From Belnapia rosea (GTDB lineage: Bacteria; Pseudomonadota; Alphaproteobacteria; Acetobacterales; Acetobacteraceae): a DNA stretch of 64,000 bases. Below, piece after piece: positions 1-8,147 of the stretch. The stretch spans positions 310,001 through 374,000 of the forward strand of contig NZ_FMZX01000002.1 in the NCBI RefSeq assembly GCF_900101615.1. The letters run 5' to 3'. The position numbers and the translations under genes were made by a program. Numbering within the stretch: the first letter of the stretch is position 1; each line of letters opens with the position of its first letter. Below the pieces are notes generated by a model. That model was not told the origin of the DNA. It saw nothing but the letters and a program-made list of their open reading frames with translations, and searched no databases.

Positions 1-620
1 GGGATGGGGAGGTGGAGGTCGGCGCCCTCGCAGGAGGCGGTGCGGCGGGGGTCGATCACCACCAGGCGCATGGCGGGGCGGGCGGCGCGGGCGGCCTGGA
101 GGCGCTGGAACAGGATCGGATGGCACCAGGCGAGGTTGCTGCCGACCAGCACGACGAGATCGGCCAGTTCCAGATCCTCGTAGATGCCGGGGACGAGGTC
201 CTCGCCGAAGGCGCGGCGGTGGCCGGCGACGGCCGAGGCCATGCAGAGGCGGGAGTTGCTGTCGATATTGCCGGTGCCGAGGAAGCCCTTCGCCAGCTTG
301 TTGGCGGCGTAGTAATCCTCCGTGAGAAGCTGGCCGGAGACGTAGAGGGCGGTGCCTTGCGGGCCGCCTTCCGCGAGCGCGCGGCGGAAGCCTTCGGCCA
401 CGGCGTCGAGGGCGGCGTCCCAGCTGGCGCGCTTGCCATCCACCTCCGGGTGGAGGAGGCGGCCGGGCTGGTCGAGCGTTTCGCCCAATGCGGTGCCCTT
501 GCTGCAGAGGCGGCCGCGATTGGCGGGATGCTCCGGGTCGCCCCGCAGGGTGCCATCGGCGGAGGCGAGGACGCCGCAGCCGACGCCGCAATAGGGGCAG
601 GTGGTCCGTGTCTCGGCCAT
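1..620 (-). CDS. nasA: Assimilatory nitrate reductase catalytic subunit, N-terminal part
   Basis: This molybdopterin oxidoreductase would reduce nitrate to nitrite in the cytoplasm. Only the first 206 codons lie in the window; the C-terminal part runs off the left edge. Translation from the ATG at 620 gives MAETRTTCPYCGVGCG, so the 4Fe-4S motif C-x2-C-x3-C starts at residue 8. This is followed by a CSKG motif and by SNSRLCMASA and VVIDPRRT segments typical of the family. It is the last visible gene of the nas operon, 131 bp after the flavoprotein gene. Family assignment is firm; the assimilatory role is inferred from the nrt and nirA neighbours. Confidence 0.93.
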   Translation of the reverse strand, partial: MAETRTTCPYCGVGCGVLASADGTLRGDPEHPANRGRLCSKGTALGETLDQPGRLLHPEVDGKRASWDAALDAVAEGFRRALAEGGPQGTALYVSGQLLTEDYYAANKLAKGFLGTGNIDSNSRLCMASAVAGHRRAFGEDLVPGIYEDLELADLVVLVGSNLAWCHPILFQRLQAARAARPAMRLVVIDPRRTASCEGADLHLPI

Positions 621-656
621 GGGAGGTGCGCCTGTCAGATGCGGGAAGGCTGGTGC

Positions 657-681
657 CCTTTCGCGGCTTTGCCGCGGAAGG
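657..681 (-). other. Stem-loop in the gap ahead of nasA
   Basis: The minus-strand spacer between the reductase stop and the nasA start contains CGCGGC-AAA-GCCGCG, extended by CCTT/AAGG across one mismatch. There is no T-run, so it is not a clear terminator. It could adjust nasA expression or protect the mRNA end; this is inference only. Confidence 0.35.
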
Positions 682-751
682 CGTGGCGAAGCTTCGAGCG
701 TGAGCGGCGACCGGGGCCCCCGCGACGCCGCGTCAGCGGTGTCGTGGGGAA

Positions 752-2272
752 CTAATAGACGTCGCGCTGGTAGCGGTGCTGGCGGGCCAGCGCCACGATC
801 CAGTCGCGGGCCTGGTCGGCACTCATGCCGCCTTGCTGCATGGCGACCTGGCGGAGGGCGGTGTCGACATCCTTCGCCATGCGGGAGGCGTCGCCGCAGA
901 CATAGACATGCGCGCCGTCCTGCAGCCAGCGCCAGAGATCGGCGGCCGCCTCGCGCATGCGGTCCTGCACATAGACCTTCTGCACGCCGTCGCGCGACCA
1001 GGCGAGGGAGAGCGTCGTGAGCAGGCCCTCCTCGCGCCAGGCCTCGATCTCCGGGCGGAAGAGGAAGTCCGTCGCGCTGCGCTGGTCGCCGAAGAAGAGC
1101 CAGTTGCGGCCGCGGGCGCCGGTCGCCGCGCGGTGCTGGAGAAAGGCGCGGAAGGGGGCGATGCCGGTGCCCGGGCCGATCATGATGACCGGCGTCCCGG
1201 GGTTCTCGGGCAGGCGGAAGTGGCTGGGCTGGATATAGGCACGGAGCGGCTGGTCGGGCGAGGCGCGGAAGGCGAGGTGGCAGGAGGCGATGCCGTCGCG
1301 CAGCCGCCCACGGCGCTCGGCGCGGATGACGCCGACGCAGAGCTCGACCTTGCCGGGCGCGGCGAGCGGCGAGGAGGCGATGGAGTAGAGGCGGGGCTTC
1401 AGCACGGGGAGGGAGGCGATGAGGTCGGCGATGGGCGGGCGGGCGGAGGGGAAGGCCGTCAGCAGGTCGAGCAGGTCGGCCTCCTTCGGCTCGGCATCGT
1501 CGTCGCCGTCGGAGAGCTTGCGGAGCATCGCCGCTTCCTTCGGGTCGCGGGCGGCGCCGGCGAGGAGGTCCGTGGTGCGGTCGAGGGGACGGGCGATGTC
1601 GCGCTCGCGCAGCAGGACGGGGCGGAGGGCGGAGTCGGCGCCGAGGGCGTCCATCACCGCATCGACCAGGGCGGGGTCGTTCTCGGCCACCACGCCGAGG
1701 CTGTCGCCGGGCTGGTAGGCCAGGCCGCTGCCGGCGAGGTCGAGGACGACATGGCGGACATCCTTGGCCGAGGCGGGACCCGTCAGGCGCGTCGCGGCGA
1801 GGAAGCCGATGGGTTCGCCGATGGGGCCGGCGGGTTTGGGCGCCGCCACGGGTGCGGCGGGGGCGAGGATGGCGGCTTCGGACAGCAGCGCCTTCAGCGC
1901 CTTCGAGGTCGGCTTGCCGCCGGGGACGCAGAGGGAGGCGGAGGTCTCGGCGCCGGAGGCCAGGGCCTCGGCATAGGTCTGGCAGACATAGCCGCACTGG
2001 CCGCAATCGAGCTGGGCCATGGCGGCCATCAGGCGGCGGGGCTTCGGCTTGCCCTCGGCAAGGGCCATGCGCTCGGCGAGGTCGAGGGCGGGGTCGTGCC
2101 AGGGGAAGTCCTCCGCCTCCGGCACCGGCGTGGGGGAGGCGTTGGCCGGGGCTCCCTCGGCGCCGCCGTAGAGGCCGGCGAGGAAGCCGTTCAGCCAGGC
2201 GCGCTGGGCGGGGGTGAAGGGCGCACTCTCCGGGATCAGCGGCACGGGCGCGATGGGGGAGATGGCGTTCAT
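752..2272 (-). CDS. CysJ-like flavoprotein reductase with N-terminal Fe-S domain
   Basis: This is probably the NADPH-dependent electron donor for the nitrite/sulfite-type reductase and perhaps NasA. The 506 residues hold an Fe-S type motif at Cys90-x2-Cys93-x3-Cys97 with Cys115 in CVPGG. A diflavin-type FAD domain (RLYSIASSP) and an NADPH-binding half (GPGTGIAPFRAF, VYVCGDASRM) follow. The protein ends in DVY as CysJ does. No FMN/flavodoxin domain is visible, so the Fe-S domain may replace it. The start is the ATG that overlaps the nirA stop by 4 bp (ATGA); the open frame upstream of it is nirA shadow. The residues around 19-33 resemble the N-terminus of the neighbouring NirA. Confidence 0.85.
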   Translation of the reverse strand: MNAISPIAPVPLIPESAPFTPAQRAWLNGFLAGLYGGAEGAPANASPTPVPEAEDFPWHDPALDLAERMALAEGKPKPRRLMAAMAQLDCGQCGYVCQTYAEALASGAETSASLCVPGGKPTSKALKALLSEAAILAPAAPVAAPKPAGPIGEPIGFLAATRLTGPASAKDVRHVVLDLAGSGLAYQPGDSLGVVAENDPALVDAVMDALGADSALRPVLLRERDIARPLDRTTDLLAGAARDPKEAAMLRKLSDGDDDAEPKEADLLDLLTAFPSARPPIADLIASLPVLKPRLYSIASSPLAAPGKVELCVGVIRAERRGRLRDGIASCHLAFRASPDQPLRAYIQPSHFRLPENPGTPVIMIGPGTGIAPFRAFLQHRAATGARGRNWLFFGDQRSATDFLFRPEIEAWREEGLLTTLSLAWSRDGVQKVYVQDRMREAAADLWRWLQDGAHVYVCGDASRMAKDVDTALRQVAMQQGGMSADQARDWIVALARQHRYQRDVY

Positions 2273-3993
2273 GCGTCCTCCAGGACCCGCGCGGCGGCGA
2301 GGGCGGCGAGCGTCTCGTCGGATTGGCGGGCGGACCACAGGTGGAAACTCTCGGCCTCGCTGCGGCCGCGCTGCCAGGCCTGCAGCAGGCTCAGCACCAC
2401 CGGGCCGAGCTCGTCATGGGCGACCTGCTTGCGGACCAGCCGGCCGATCCGCTGCTCCGGCCCGGAACCGCCTCCGACATGCAGGTCATAGCCCTCGATC
2501 ATGTCCTCGCCGCGCTCCACCTTGGCGCCGAGCAGGCCGATATCGGCGATGTAGTGCTGGGCGCAGGAATGGTGGCAGCCGGTCAGGTGGATGTTGACCG
2601 GCGCGTCGAGGGCGATGCGGGGCTCGAGGAAGTCGGCGAGTTCCGCGGCGTGGCGCTTGGTGTTGGCGGCGGCGAATTTGCAGCCGGCATTGCCGGTGCA
2701 GGCGACGAGGCCGCCGCGGATGGCACTGGCCTGCCAGCCAAGGCCGAGCCGTGTCAGGCCGGACTGGATGGCGGGGATGCTGGCCTCGGGGATGTCGGAG
2801 ATCAGCAGGTTCTGCCAGACGGTCAGGCGGATGGTGCCGCTGCCGTGGCGCTCGGCGAGGTCGGCGAGGCCGCGGAGCTGGGCAGTGGTGAGGCGGCCGA
2901 GCGGTGTCGTCACGCCGAGGTAGAAGAGGCCGGGCTGCCGCTGGGCATGGAGGCCGACATGGCCGTGCTTGGCCGGCATCACCGGCGGGTTGGTCGCGGC
3001 GAGGCGGGGGAGGGGCCTGCCGAGGCGGTCCTCGACGGCGCCGAGAAAGCCCTCCACGCCCATGCGGTCGAGGACGTATTTCAGCCGGGCCCTGGCGCGG
3101 TCGGTGCGGCAGCCCTCGGCGATGAAGACGCGGAGGATGGCGTCGCAGACCGGCACCACATCCTCCGGTGCGATGGCGGCGCCGGTCTCGCGGGCGAAGT
3201 CGCGATGGCCGGTGATGCCGCCGAGATTGAGGCGGAAGCGGATGCCCTCAGCCATCTCGATGGCGGTGAGCGCGATGTCGTTCGTCTCCTGCAGCACCTC
3301 GACAGCGCCGCCGCCGCTGAGGGAGATGTTGAATTTGCGCGGCAGGCCGAAGAGATCGCGGCTGTGCAGGATGTGGTGATGGAGGGCGCGGACCAGCGGG
3401 CGGGTGTCGATCAGCTCGGCGGCGTCGATGCCGGCGGTGGGTGAGGCGGTGATGTTGCGGATGTTGTCGGCGCCGGTGCCGCGCGGCAGCAGGCCGATAT
3501 CGCCGAGGCGCATCACCACCTCGGGTCCCTTCGCGGCCGGGATCTCGCGGTATTGCAGGTTGGCGCGCGTCGTCACGTCGGCATAGCCGCCGGCGCAGTC
3601 CTCGGCGATGTCGGCGATGCCGCGGAGCTGCCAGGCCGAGAGGATGCCGCCCGGGATGCGGAGGCGGCACATGAAGGCGTCCTGCGCCGGGCCGACATAG
3701 AAGAGGCCGTGGTAGCGGCCGACGAAGTCCTCGATCGGCTTCGGGAAGCGGCCGGCGGCGGCGCGGGCGGTCAGCTCGTCCCAGCGGTCGAGCGGATGCT
3801 TCTCGCGCTTGGCCTGCTCCTGCGGGACGAGCTTGCCGCCGGCGGCGATGGCGCGGTCCTGGGCGGCGCGCAGCGCATCGGCGGGGGCGGTGCCCTCCGA
3901 GGCGGGGGCGAGGCTGCCGCGGCGGGCCTCGACGCCGGCCATGAAGCCTTTCAGGTATTCCTGCTGTTCGGGGTTGAAACCGGTATCGGGCAT
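2269..3993 (-). CDS. nirA: NirA-type siroheme nitrite/sulfite reductase
   Basis: This enzyme carries out the six-electron reduction of nitrite to ammonium using siroheme and a 4Fe-4S cluster. It is 574 residues, normal for the family. The cluster ligands are visible as CTGNAGC (C-x5-C) and CHHSC (C-x3-C). Siroheme-domain segments such as TRANLQYREIP and TVWQNLLI are present in both halves. The start at 3993 shares a base with the stop of the upstream FAD oxidoreductase (TGATG). Nitrite is the likely substrate because of the nrt and nas genes; a sulfite reductase cannot be excluded from sequence alone. Confidence 0.88.
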   Translation of the reverse strand: MPDTGFNPEQQEYLKGFMAGVEARRGSLAPASEGTAPADALRAAQDRAIAAGGKLVPQEQAKREKHPLDRWDELTARAAAGRFPKPIEDFVGRYHGLFYVGPAQDAFMCRLRIPGGILSAWQLRGIADIAEDCAGGYADVTTRANLQYREIPAAKGPEVVMRLGDIGLLPRGTGADNIRNITASPTAGIDAAELIDTRPLVRALHHHILHSRDLFGLPRKFNISLSGGGAVEVLQETNDIALTAIEMAEGIRFRLNLGGITGHRDFARETGAAIAPEDVVPVCDAILRVFIAEGCRTDRARARLKYVLDRMGVEGFLGAVEDRLGRPLPRLAATNPPVMPAKHGHVGLHAQRQPGLFYLGVTTPLGRLTTAQLRGLADLAERHGSGTIRLTVWQNLLISDIPEASIPAIQSGLTRLGLGWQASAIRGGLVACTGNAGCKFAAANTKRHAAELADFLEPRIALDAPVNIHLTGCHHSCAQHYIADIGLLGAKVERGEDMIEGYDLHVGGGSGPEQRIGRLVRKQVAHDELGPVVLSLLQAWQRGRSEAESFHLWSARQSDETLAALAAARVLEDA

Positions 3994-5192
3994 CAGGCGG
4001 CCTCCCGCACGAAGGCCGGACCCAAGGCGAGGGCCGACCGGAACCCCACCACGCTGCGGCGGGTGGTGATGAGATCGAGGTAGAAACCGGCATCCGCCGT
4101 GTCGCCGTAGAGCACGGCGCCGATCAGCCTGCCGTCGCGCAGCAGCAGGCGGCGGTAGCGCTCCTCCGCCTCGTCGCGGAGGGTGATGGATTCCGCATCC
4201 TCCGGGGCGATCTCGCCGGCGGACCAGACGGCGGTGCCGGAGACCTTCAGCGCGGCGGCATCGGCGCGCGGGGCCCAGGCGGCGGCCTCGCCGGCGATGG
4301 CGCGGGCGGCGACCTCGGCCTGCTCCAGGGCGGGGGCGACGAGGCCGATGCAGCGGCCGGCATGCTCGGCGCACTCGCCGATGGCGAAGACGGCCGGGTC
4401 GGCGGTGCGCATGGCGTCGTCCACCGTGATGGCGCGCCCGGTGGGCAGGCCGGACTCGCGGGCGAGGGCGATGTTGGGGCGGATGCCGACGGCCATCACT
4501 ACCAGTTCCGCCGGGATGCGGGTGCCGTCGGCGAGCAGCACGGCGCGGGCGCGGTCCTCGCCCTCGATGGCGGTGGTGCTCGCCGGCATGGCGAAGCGGA
4601 TGCCGCGCGTGCCGAGGCGTCTGGTGAGCAGGGCGCCGGCCGCGGGGTCGAGCTGGCGCTCCATCGGCCAGCCGACGGCGTGGACGACGGTGACCGTCAT
4701 GCCGCGATGGGCGAGGCCGACGGCGGCCTCGAGCCCGAGCAGCCCGCCACCGATGACGACGGCGCGGCCGCCAGAGCGGGCGGCGCGGAGCATGGCGCGG
4801 ACATCGTCCATGTCGCGGTAGAGGACGACGCCGGGCAGATCGGCGCCGGGGAAGGGCAGGCGGATGGCGGTGGAGCCGGTGGCCAGCACCAGCCGGTCAT
4901 AGGGCAGGCGCTCGCCGCGCGCGGTGACGGCCTCGCCCGCGGCGCGGTCGAGGGCGGCGATGGGCGTCGCCGGGCGGTAGCGGATTCCGAGGGATTGCAG
5001 CATCGGCAGCGGGTGGGTGATGAGGTCCTCGATGGTCGCGTCGCCCGCCAGCAGCTTCGACAGCGCCACCCGGTCATAGGGCAGCGCGGCCTCGGCGCCG
5101 GCGAGGGTGACCTCCGCACCGGGCATCCGCTCGGCGAGCCGGACGGCGCAGCGCGCGCCGGCCGGGCCCGCACCGATGACGAGAACACGCAT
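3993..5192 (-). CDS. FAD/NAD(P)-dependent oxidoreductase, NirB N-terminal-like
   Basis: This 399-residue pyridine-nucleotide-disulfide-type reductase probably feeds electrons to nitrate or nitrite reduction, as NasB/NirB flavoprotein halves do. The N-terminus has the FAD Rossmann motif VIGAGPAGARCA. A second dinucleotide fold lies at VIGGGLLGLEAA, and the FAD-binding AIGECAEH segment is near residue 270. It lacks the BFD-like 2Fe-2S and siroheme domains of full NirB, so it must work with separate partners such as the adjacent NirA. It starts 11 bp after nrtD and is translationally coupled to nirA. Confidence 0.82.
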   Translation of the reverse strand: MRVLVIGAGPAGARCAVRLAERMPGAEVTLAGAEAALPYDRVALSKLLAGDATIEDLITHPLPMLQSLGIRYRPATPIAALDRAAGEAVTARGERLPYDRLVLATGSTAIRLPFPGADLPGVVLYRDMDDVRAMLRAARSGGRAVVIGGGLLGLEAAVGLAHRGMTVTVVHAVGWPMERQLDPAAGALLTRRLGTRGIRFAMPASTTAIEGEDRARAVLLADGTRIPAELVVMAVGIRPNIALARESGLPTGRAITVDDAMRTADPAVFAIGECAEHAGRCIGLVAPALEQAEVAARAIAGEAAAWAPRADAAALKVSGTAVWSAGEIAPEDAESITLRDEAEERYRRLLLRDGRLIGAVLYGDTADAGFYLDLITTRRSVVGFRSALALGPAFVREAA

Positions 5193-5203
5193 GGTGCTGG
5201 CCC

Positions 5204-5998
5204 TCAGGCTGCGGCGAGCGCCGGGTTGGCGTGGCGTGCGTGGAGGAATTCCAGCACCGAGGTCCGCGCCGCGACGAAGCGCGGGTCGGCGGCCAGCGCC
5301 AGCCGGTCGCGCGGGCGGGGCAGGTCGACCTCCAGGATCTCGCCGATGCGGGCATTGGGCCCGTTGGTCAGCATCACGATGCGGTCCGAGAGCAGCACGG
5401 CCTCGTCCACGTCATGGGTGATCATGACGACGGTGGTGCCGCGGGAGGCATGGATCTCCATCACCTGGTCCTGGAGATGGGCGCGGGTGAGGGCGTCGAG
5501 CGCACCGAAGGGCTCGTCCAGCAGCAGGACCTTGGGCTTCATCGAGAGGGCGCGGGCGATGCCGATGCGCTGCTTCATCCCGCCGGAGATCTCGGAGGGG
5601 CGCTTGTCCTTGGCCTGCGTCATGCGGACGAGGGCGAGGTTCTCCAGCACCCAGTCATGGCGCTCGGCGCGGGACATGGCCTTCGACAGGGTCTGGTCCA
5701 CCGCGAGCTTGACGTTCTCGTAGCAGGTCAGCCAGGGCAGCAGGCTGTGGTTCTGGAAGACGACGGCGCGGTCGGGGCCGGGGCCCGCGATCTCGCGGCC
5801 TTCGAGCACCACGCCGCCGGCGGTCGCGGGCAGCAGGCCGGCGATGACGTTCAGCAGCGTCGACTTGCCACAGCCGCTATGGCCGATGACGGAGACGTAT
5901 TCGCCGCGGGCGATCTGCAGGTCGATCTCGCGCAGCACGGGGACCGGCGCCTTGGGGAAGGCGACGGAGAGCTGGGAGATCTCGAGGAAGCGGTCCAT
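5204..5998 (-). CDS. nrtD: Nitrate ABC transporter, ATP-binding protein
   Basis: This ATPase powers nitrate (or nitrite/cyanate) import with NrtA and NrtB. All ABC motifs are present: Walker A GHSGCGKST, Q-loop VFQNHSLLPWLT, signature SGGMKQR, Walker B VLLLDEPFGALD and switch histidine ITHD. At 264 residues it is the single-domain NrtD type, not the longer NrtC fusion. The start MDRFLEI at 5998 was chosen because the upstream open frame is shadow of nrtB. The gap to nrtB is 13 bp. Confidence 0.9.
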   Translation of the reverse strand: MDRFLEISQLSVAFPKAPVPVLREIDLQIARGEYVSVIGHSGCGKSTLLNVIAGLLPATAGGVVLEGREIAGPGPDRAVVFQNHSLLPWLTCYENVKLAVDQTLSKAMSRAERHDWVLENLALVRMTQAKDKRPSEISGGMKQRIGIARALSMKPKVLLLDEPFGALDALTRAHLQDQVMEIHASRGTTVVMITHDVDEAVLLSDRIVMLTNGPNARIGEILEVDLPRPRDRLALAADPRFVAARTSVLEFLHARHANPALAAA

Positions 5999-6011
5999 CT
6001 GTCGTTCTCCC

Positions 6012-6878
6012 CTAGCTGGCCGAGGTGCCGCGGGTGGCGAAGCGGCCGGCGAGGGCCACGATGCGGTCGAGCGCGAAGCCGACCAGGCCGACATAGGTGA
6101 GGGCCACGATGATGTCGGAGAGGTTGGAGCTGTTCCAGGCATCCCAGATGAAGAAGCCGATGCCGACGCCGCCGATCAGCATCTCGGCGGCGATGATCGC
6201 CAGCCAGGAGAGGCCGATGCCGATCTTGAGGCCGGTGAAGATGTAGGGCGCGGCGGCGGGCAGCACGATCTTCCAGAAGAAGGCCGGGCCGCGCAGGCGG
6301 ATGACGGCGGCGACGTTGCGGTAGTCCTGCGGGACATTCCTGACGCCGACCGCGGTATTGATGATGATCGGCCAGATCGAGGTGATGAAGATCACGAAGA
6401 TCGCGCTCGGCTGGGCTTCCCGGAAGGCGGCGAGCGAGAGGGGCAGCCAGGCGAGCGGCGGCACCGTCCGCAGCACCTGGAAGATCGGGTCGAGCCCGCG
6501 CATGGCGAAGTCGGAGGTGCCAATCAGCAGCCCGACCAGGATGCCGGCGACAGCGGCGAGGGCGAAGCCGAGGGCGACGCGCTGGAGGCTTGCCAGCAGG
6601 TGCCAGAACAACCCCTTGTCGAGGCCGCCATTATCGAAGAACGGGTCGGTGATGAGGTCCCGCGCATCGGCCCAGACCTTGGTCGGCGGCGGCAGCGTGG
6701 CATTCGGGCCGCTGGCCGCGAATTGCCAGAGCGCGACCAGGGCGAGCACCACCAGCAGCGGCGGCAGCACCTGCGCCAGGATGGGGCGGAGGCGCGAGGC
6801 GCGGGGGAGGGCGGCGAAGGGCTCGGGCGTGGAGATGGCGGCCGGCGCAGCGGCCGGCTTCGGGGCCAGCATGTTCAT
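6012..6878 (-). CDS. nrtB: Nitrate ABC transporter, permease
   Basis: This inner-membrane permease of the NrtB/SsuC (CmpB) family has 288 residues and about six hydrophobic segments. The first is around residues 34-52 (ILAQVLPPLLVVLALVALW). The later half carries the cytoplasmic loop that meets the ATPase (VIRLRGPAFFWKIVLPAAAP). It lies 3 bp after nrtA and 13 bp before nrtD, so the transporter genes form one transcription unit. Specificity for nitrate is inferred from the operon. Confidence 0.9.
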   Translation of the reverse strand: MNMLAPKPAAAPAAISTPEPFAALPRASRLRPILAQVLPPLLVVLALVALWQFAASGPNATLPPPTKVWADARDLITDPFFDNGGLDKGLFWHLLASLQRVALGFALAAVAGILVGLLIGTSDFAMRGLDPIFQVLRTVPPLAWLPLSLAAFREAQPSAIFVIFITSIWPIIINTAVGVRNVPQDYRNVAAVIRLRGPAFFWKIVLPAAAPYIFTGLKIGIGLSWLAIIAAEMLIGGVGIGFFIWDAWNSSNLSDIIVALTYVGLVGFALDRIVALAGRFATRGTSAS

Positions 6879-6881
6879 CGG

Positions 6882-8147
6882 TCAGGCTCCGGCGAGTTTC
6901 TTGATGGAGAGGGAGGCGAGATAGGCGGCGGGGTTCTCCGGGTCGAAGACCTTGCCGTCGAAGAAGGTCTCGCGGCCGCGGCTGGTGCCGCCCGGCATCT
7001 CGCCGGCGGGGACGCCGGCGCGCTCGGCGGCGGCGCGCCAGAGACCTTCGCGGTTCACCTGGGCGATGAGCGCCTTCGTGTCGGTGGATTCGGGGAGGAC
7101 GCCCCAGCGGATGTCCTCGGTGAGGAACCAGAGCTCATGCGAGGGGAAGGGGTAGCTGGCATGGTCGCGCCAGAACTTCATCAGCAGGGGCGAGCCCTCG
7201 ACCTTGCGGCCATCGCCGTAATCGATGTTGCCGAGGGAGCGCTGGAGGATGTCGGTGACCGGCACGTTGAACCAGGCGCGGCGGCCGATGATGCTGCACA
7301 TCTCCTGCTTGTTCGCCGCCGCGTCGCACCAGCGCTGCGCCTCGATGACGGCGGCGGTCAGCGCCACGGCGGCGTTCGGGTTGCGCTCCGCCCAGTCGGC
7401 GCGGAGGCCGAGGGACTTCTCCGGGTGGTCGCGCCACAGCTCGCCGGTGACGGCGGCGGTGAAGCCGATCTTCTGGTTGACGAGCTGGTCGTTCCAGGGC
7501 TCGCCGACGCAGAAGGCGTCCATGGTGCCGACCTTCATGTTGGCGACCATCTGCGGCGGCGGGACGACGATGGTCTGCACCTCCCGGTCCGGGTCGATGC
7601 CGCCGGCGGCCAGCCAGTAGCGGATCCAGAGGTCATGCGTGCCGCCGCGGAAGGTCATGGCGACCTTGCTCTCCTGCGTCAGCGCGCGCTTGAGGCTGCT
7701 GGCGTCGATGGTCGGCTTCAGCGCCTTGTGCTTCTCGCCGACCGAGAGGGCCTGGCCGTTGGTGTTCAGCCGGGCAGTGATGACCATGGGCACGGGCTGG
7801 TTGTTCTGCGTGACCTTCCCGGCCGTCATCAGGTAGGGCAGCGGCGTCAGGATATGGGCGCCGTCGATGCCGCCGCGCTCGCCACCGAGGACGAGGTTGT
7901 CGCGGGTCGCGCCCCAGCTCGCCTGCTTCGAGACCTCGACCTCCGGCATGCCGTGCTTGGCGAAAAGGCCCCGTTCCTTGGCGATGATGAGGGGCGCGGC
8001 GTCGGTGAGGGCGATGTAGCCGAGGACGGCCTTCTTCACCTCGGGCGTCGTCGCCCCCTGCGCGAAGGCCCCGCGCGGGGTGGCGGCGCGGGCGGCAGCC
8101 AGCAGGGCGGCCGTCGCGGCGATGGCGTTGCGGCGGGAGAGGCTCAT
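6882..8147 (-). CDS. nrtA: Nitrate ABC transporter, periplasmic binding protein
   Basis: This 421-residue NrtA/CmpA-family binding protein delivers nitrate to NrtB. The N-terminus has a probable Tat-type signal: SRRNAIAATAALLAAARA, then an AFA-QG cleavage site. Family segments include VLGYIALTDAAPLIIAKERG and VGEPWNDQLV. It is clearly paralogous to the neighbouring NasS, which has the same LTDAAPL opening but no signal peptide. Its start overlaps the nasS stop (TGATG), implying coupled translation. Confidence 0.9.
   Translation of the reverse strand: MSLSRRNAIAATAALLAAARAATPRGAFAQGATTPEVKKAVLGYIALTDAAPLIIAKERGLFAKHGMPEVEVSKQASWGATRDNLVLGGERGGIDGAHILTPLPYLMTAGKVTQNNQPVPMVITARLNTNGQALSVGEKHKALKPTIDASSLKRALTQESKVAMTFRGGTHDLWIRYWLAAGGIDPDREVQTIVVPPPQMVANMKVGTMDAFCVGEPWNDQLVNQKIGFTAAVTGELWRDHPEKSLGLRADWAERNPNAAVALTAAVIEAQRWCDAAANKQEMCSIIGRRAWFNVPVTDILQRSLGNIDYGDGRKVEGSPLLMKFWRDHASYPFPSHELWFLTEDIRWGVLPESTDTKALIAQVNREGLWRAAAERAGVPAGEMPGGTSRGRETFFDGKVFDPENPAAYLASLSIKKLAGA

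Noticed and set aside
12-755. Open frame of 247 codons on the plus strand
   Set aside because: It is antisense to nasA, which has clear CPYCGVGCG and molybdopterin motifs; the plus frame is low-complexity Ala/Gly/Glu sequence.
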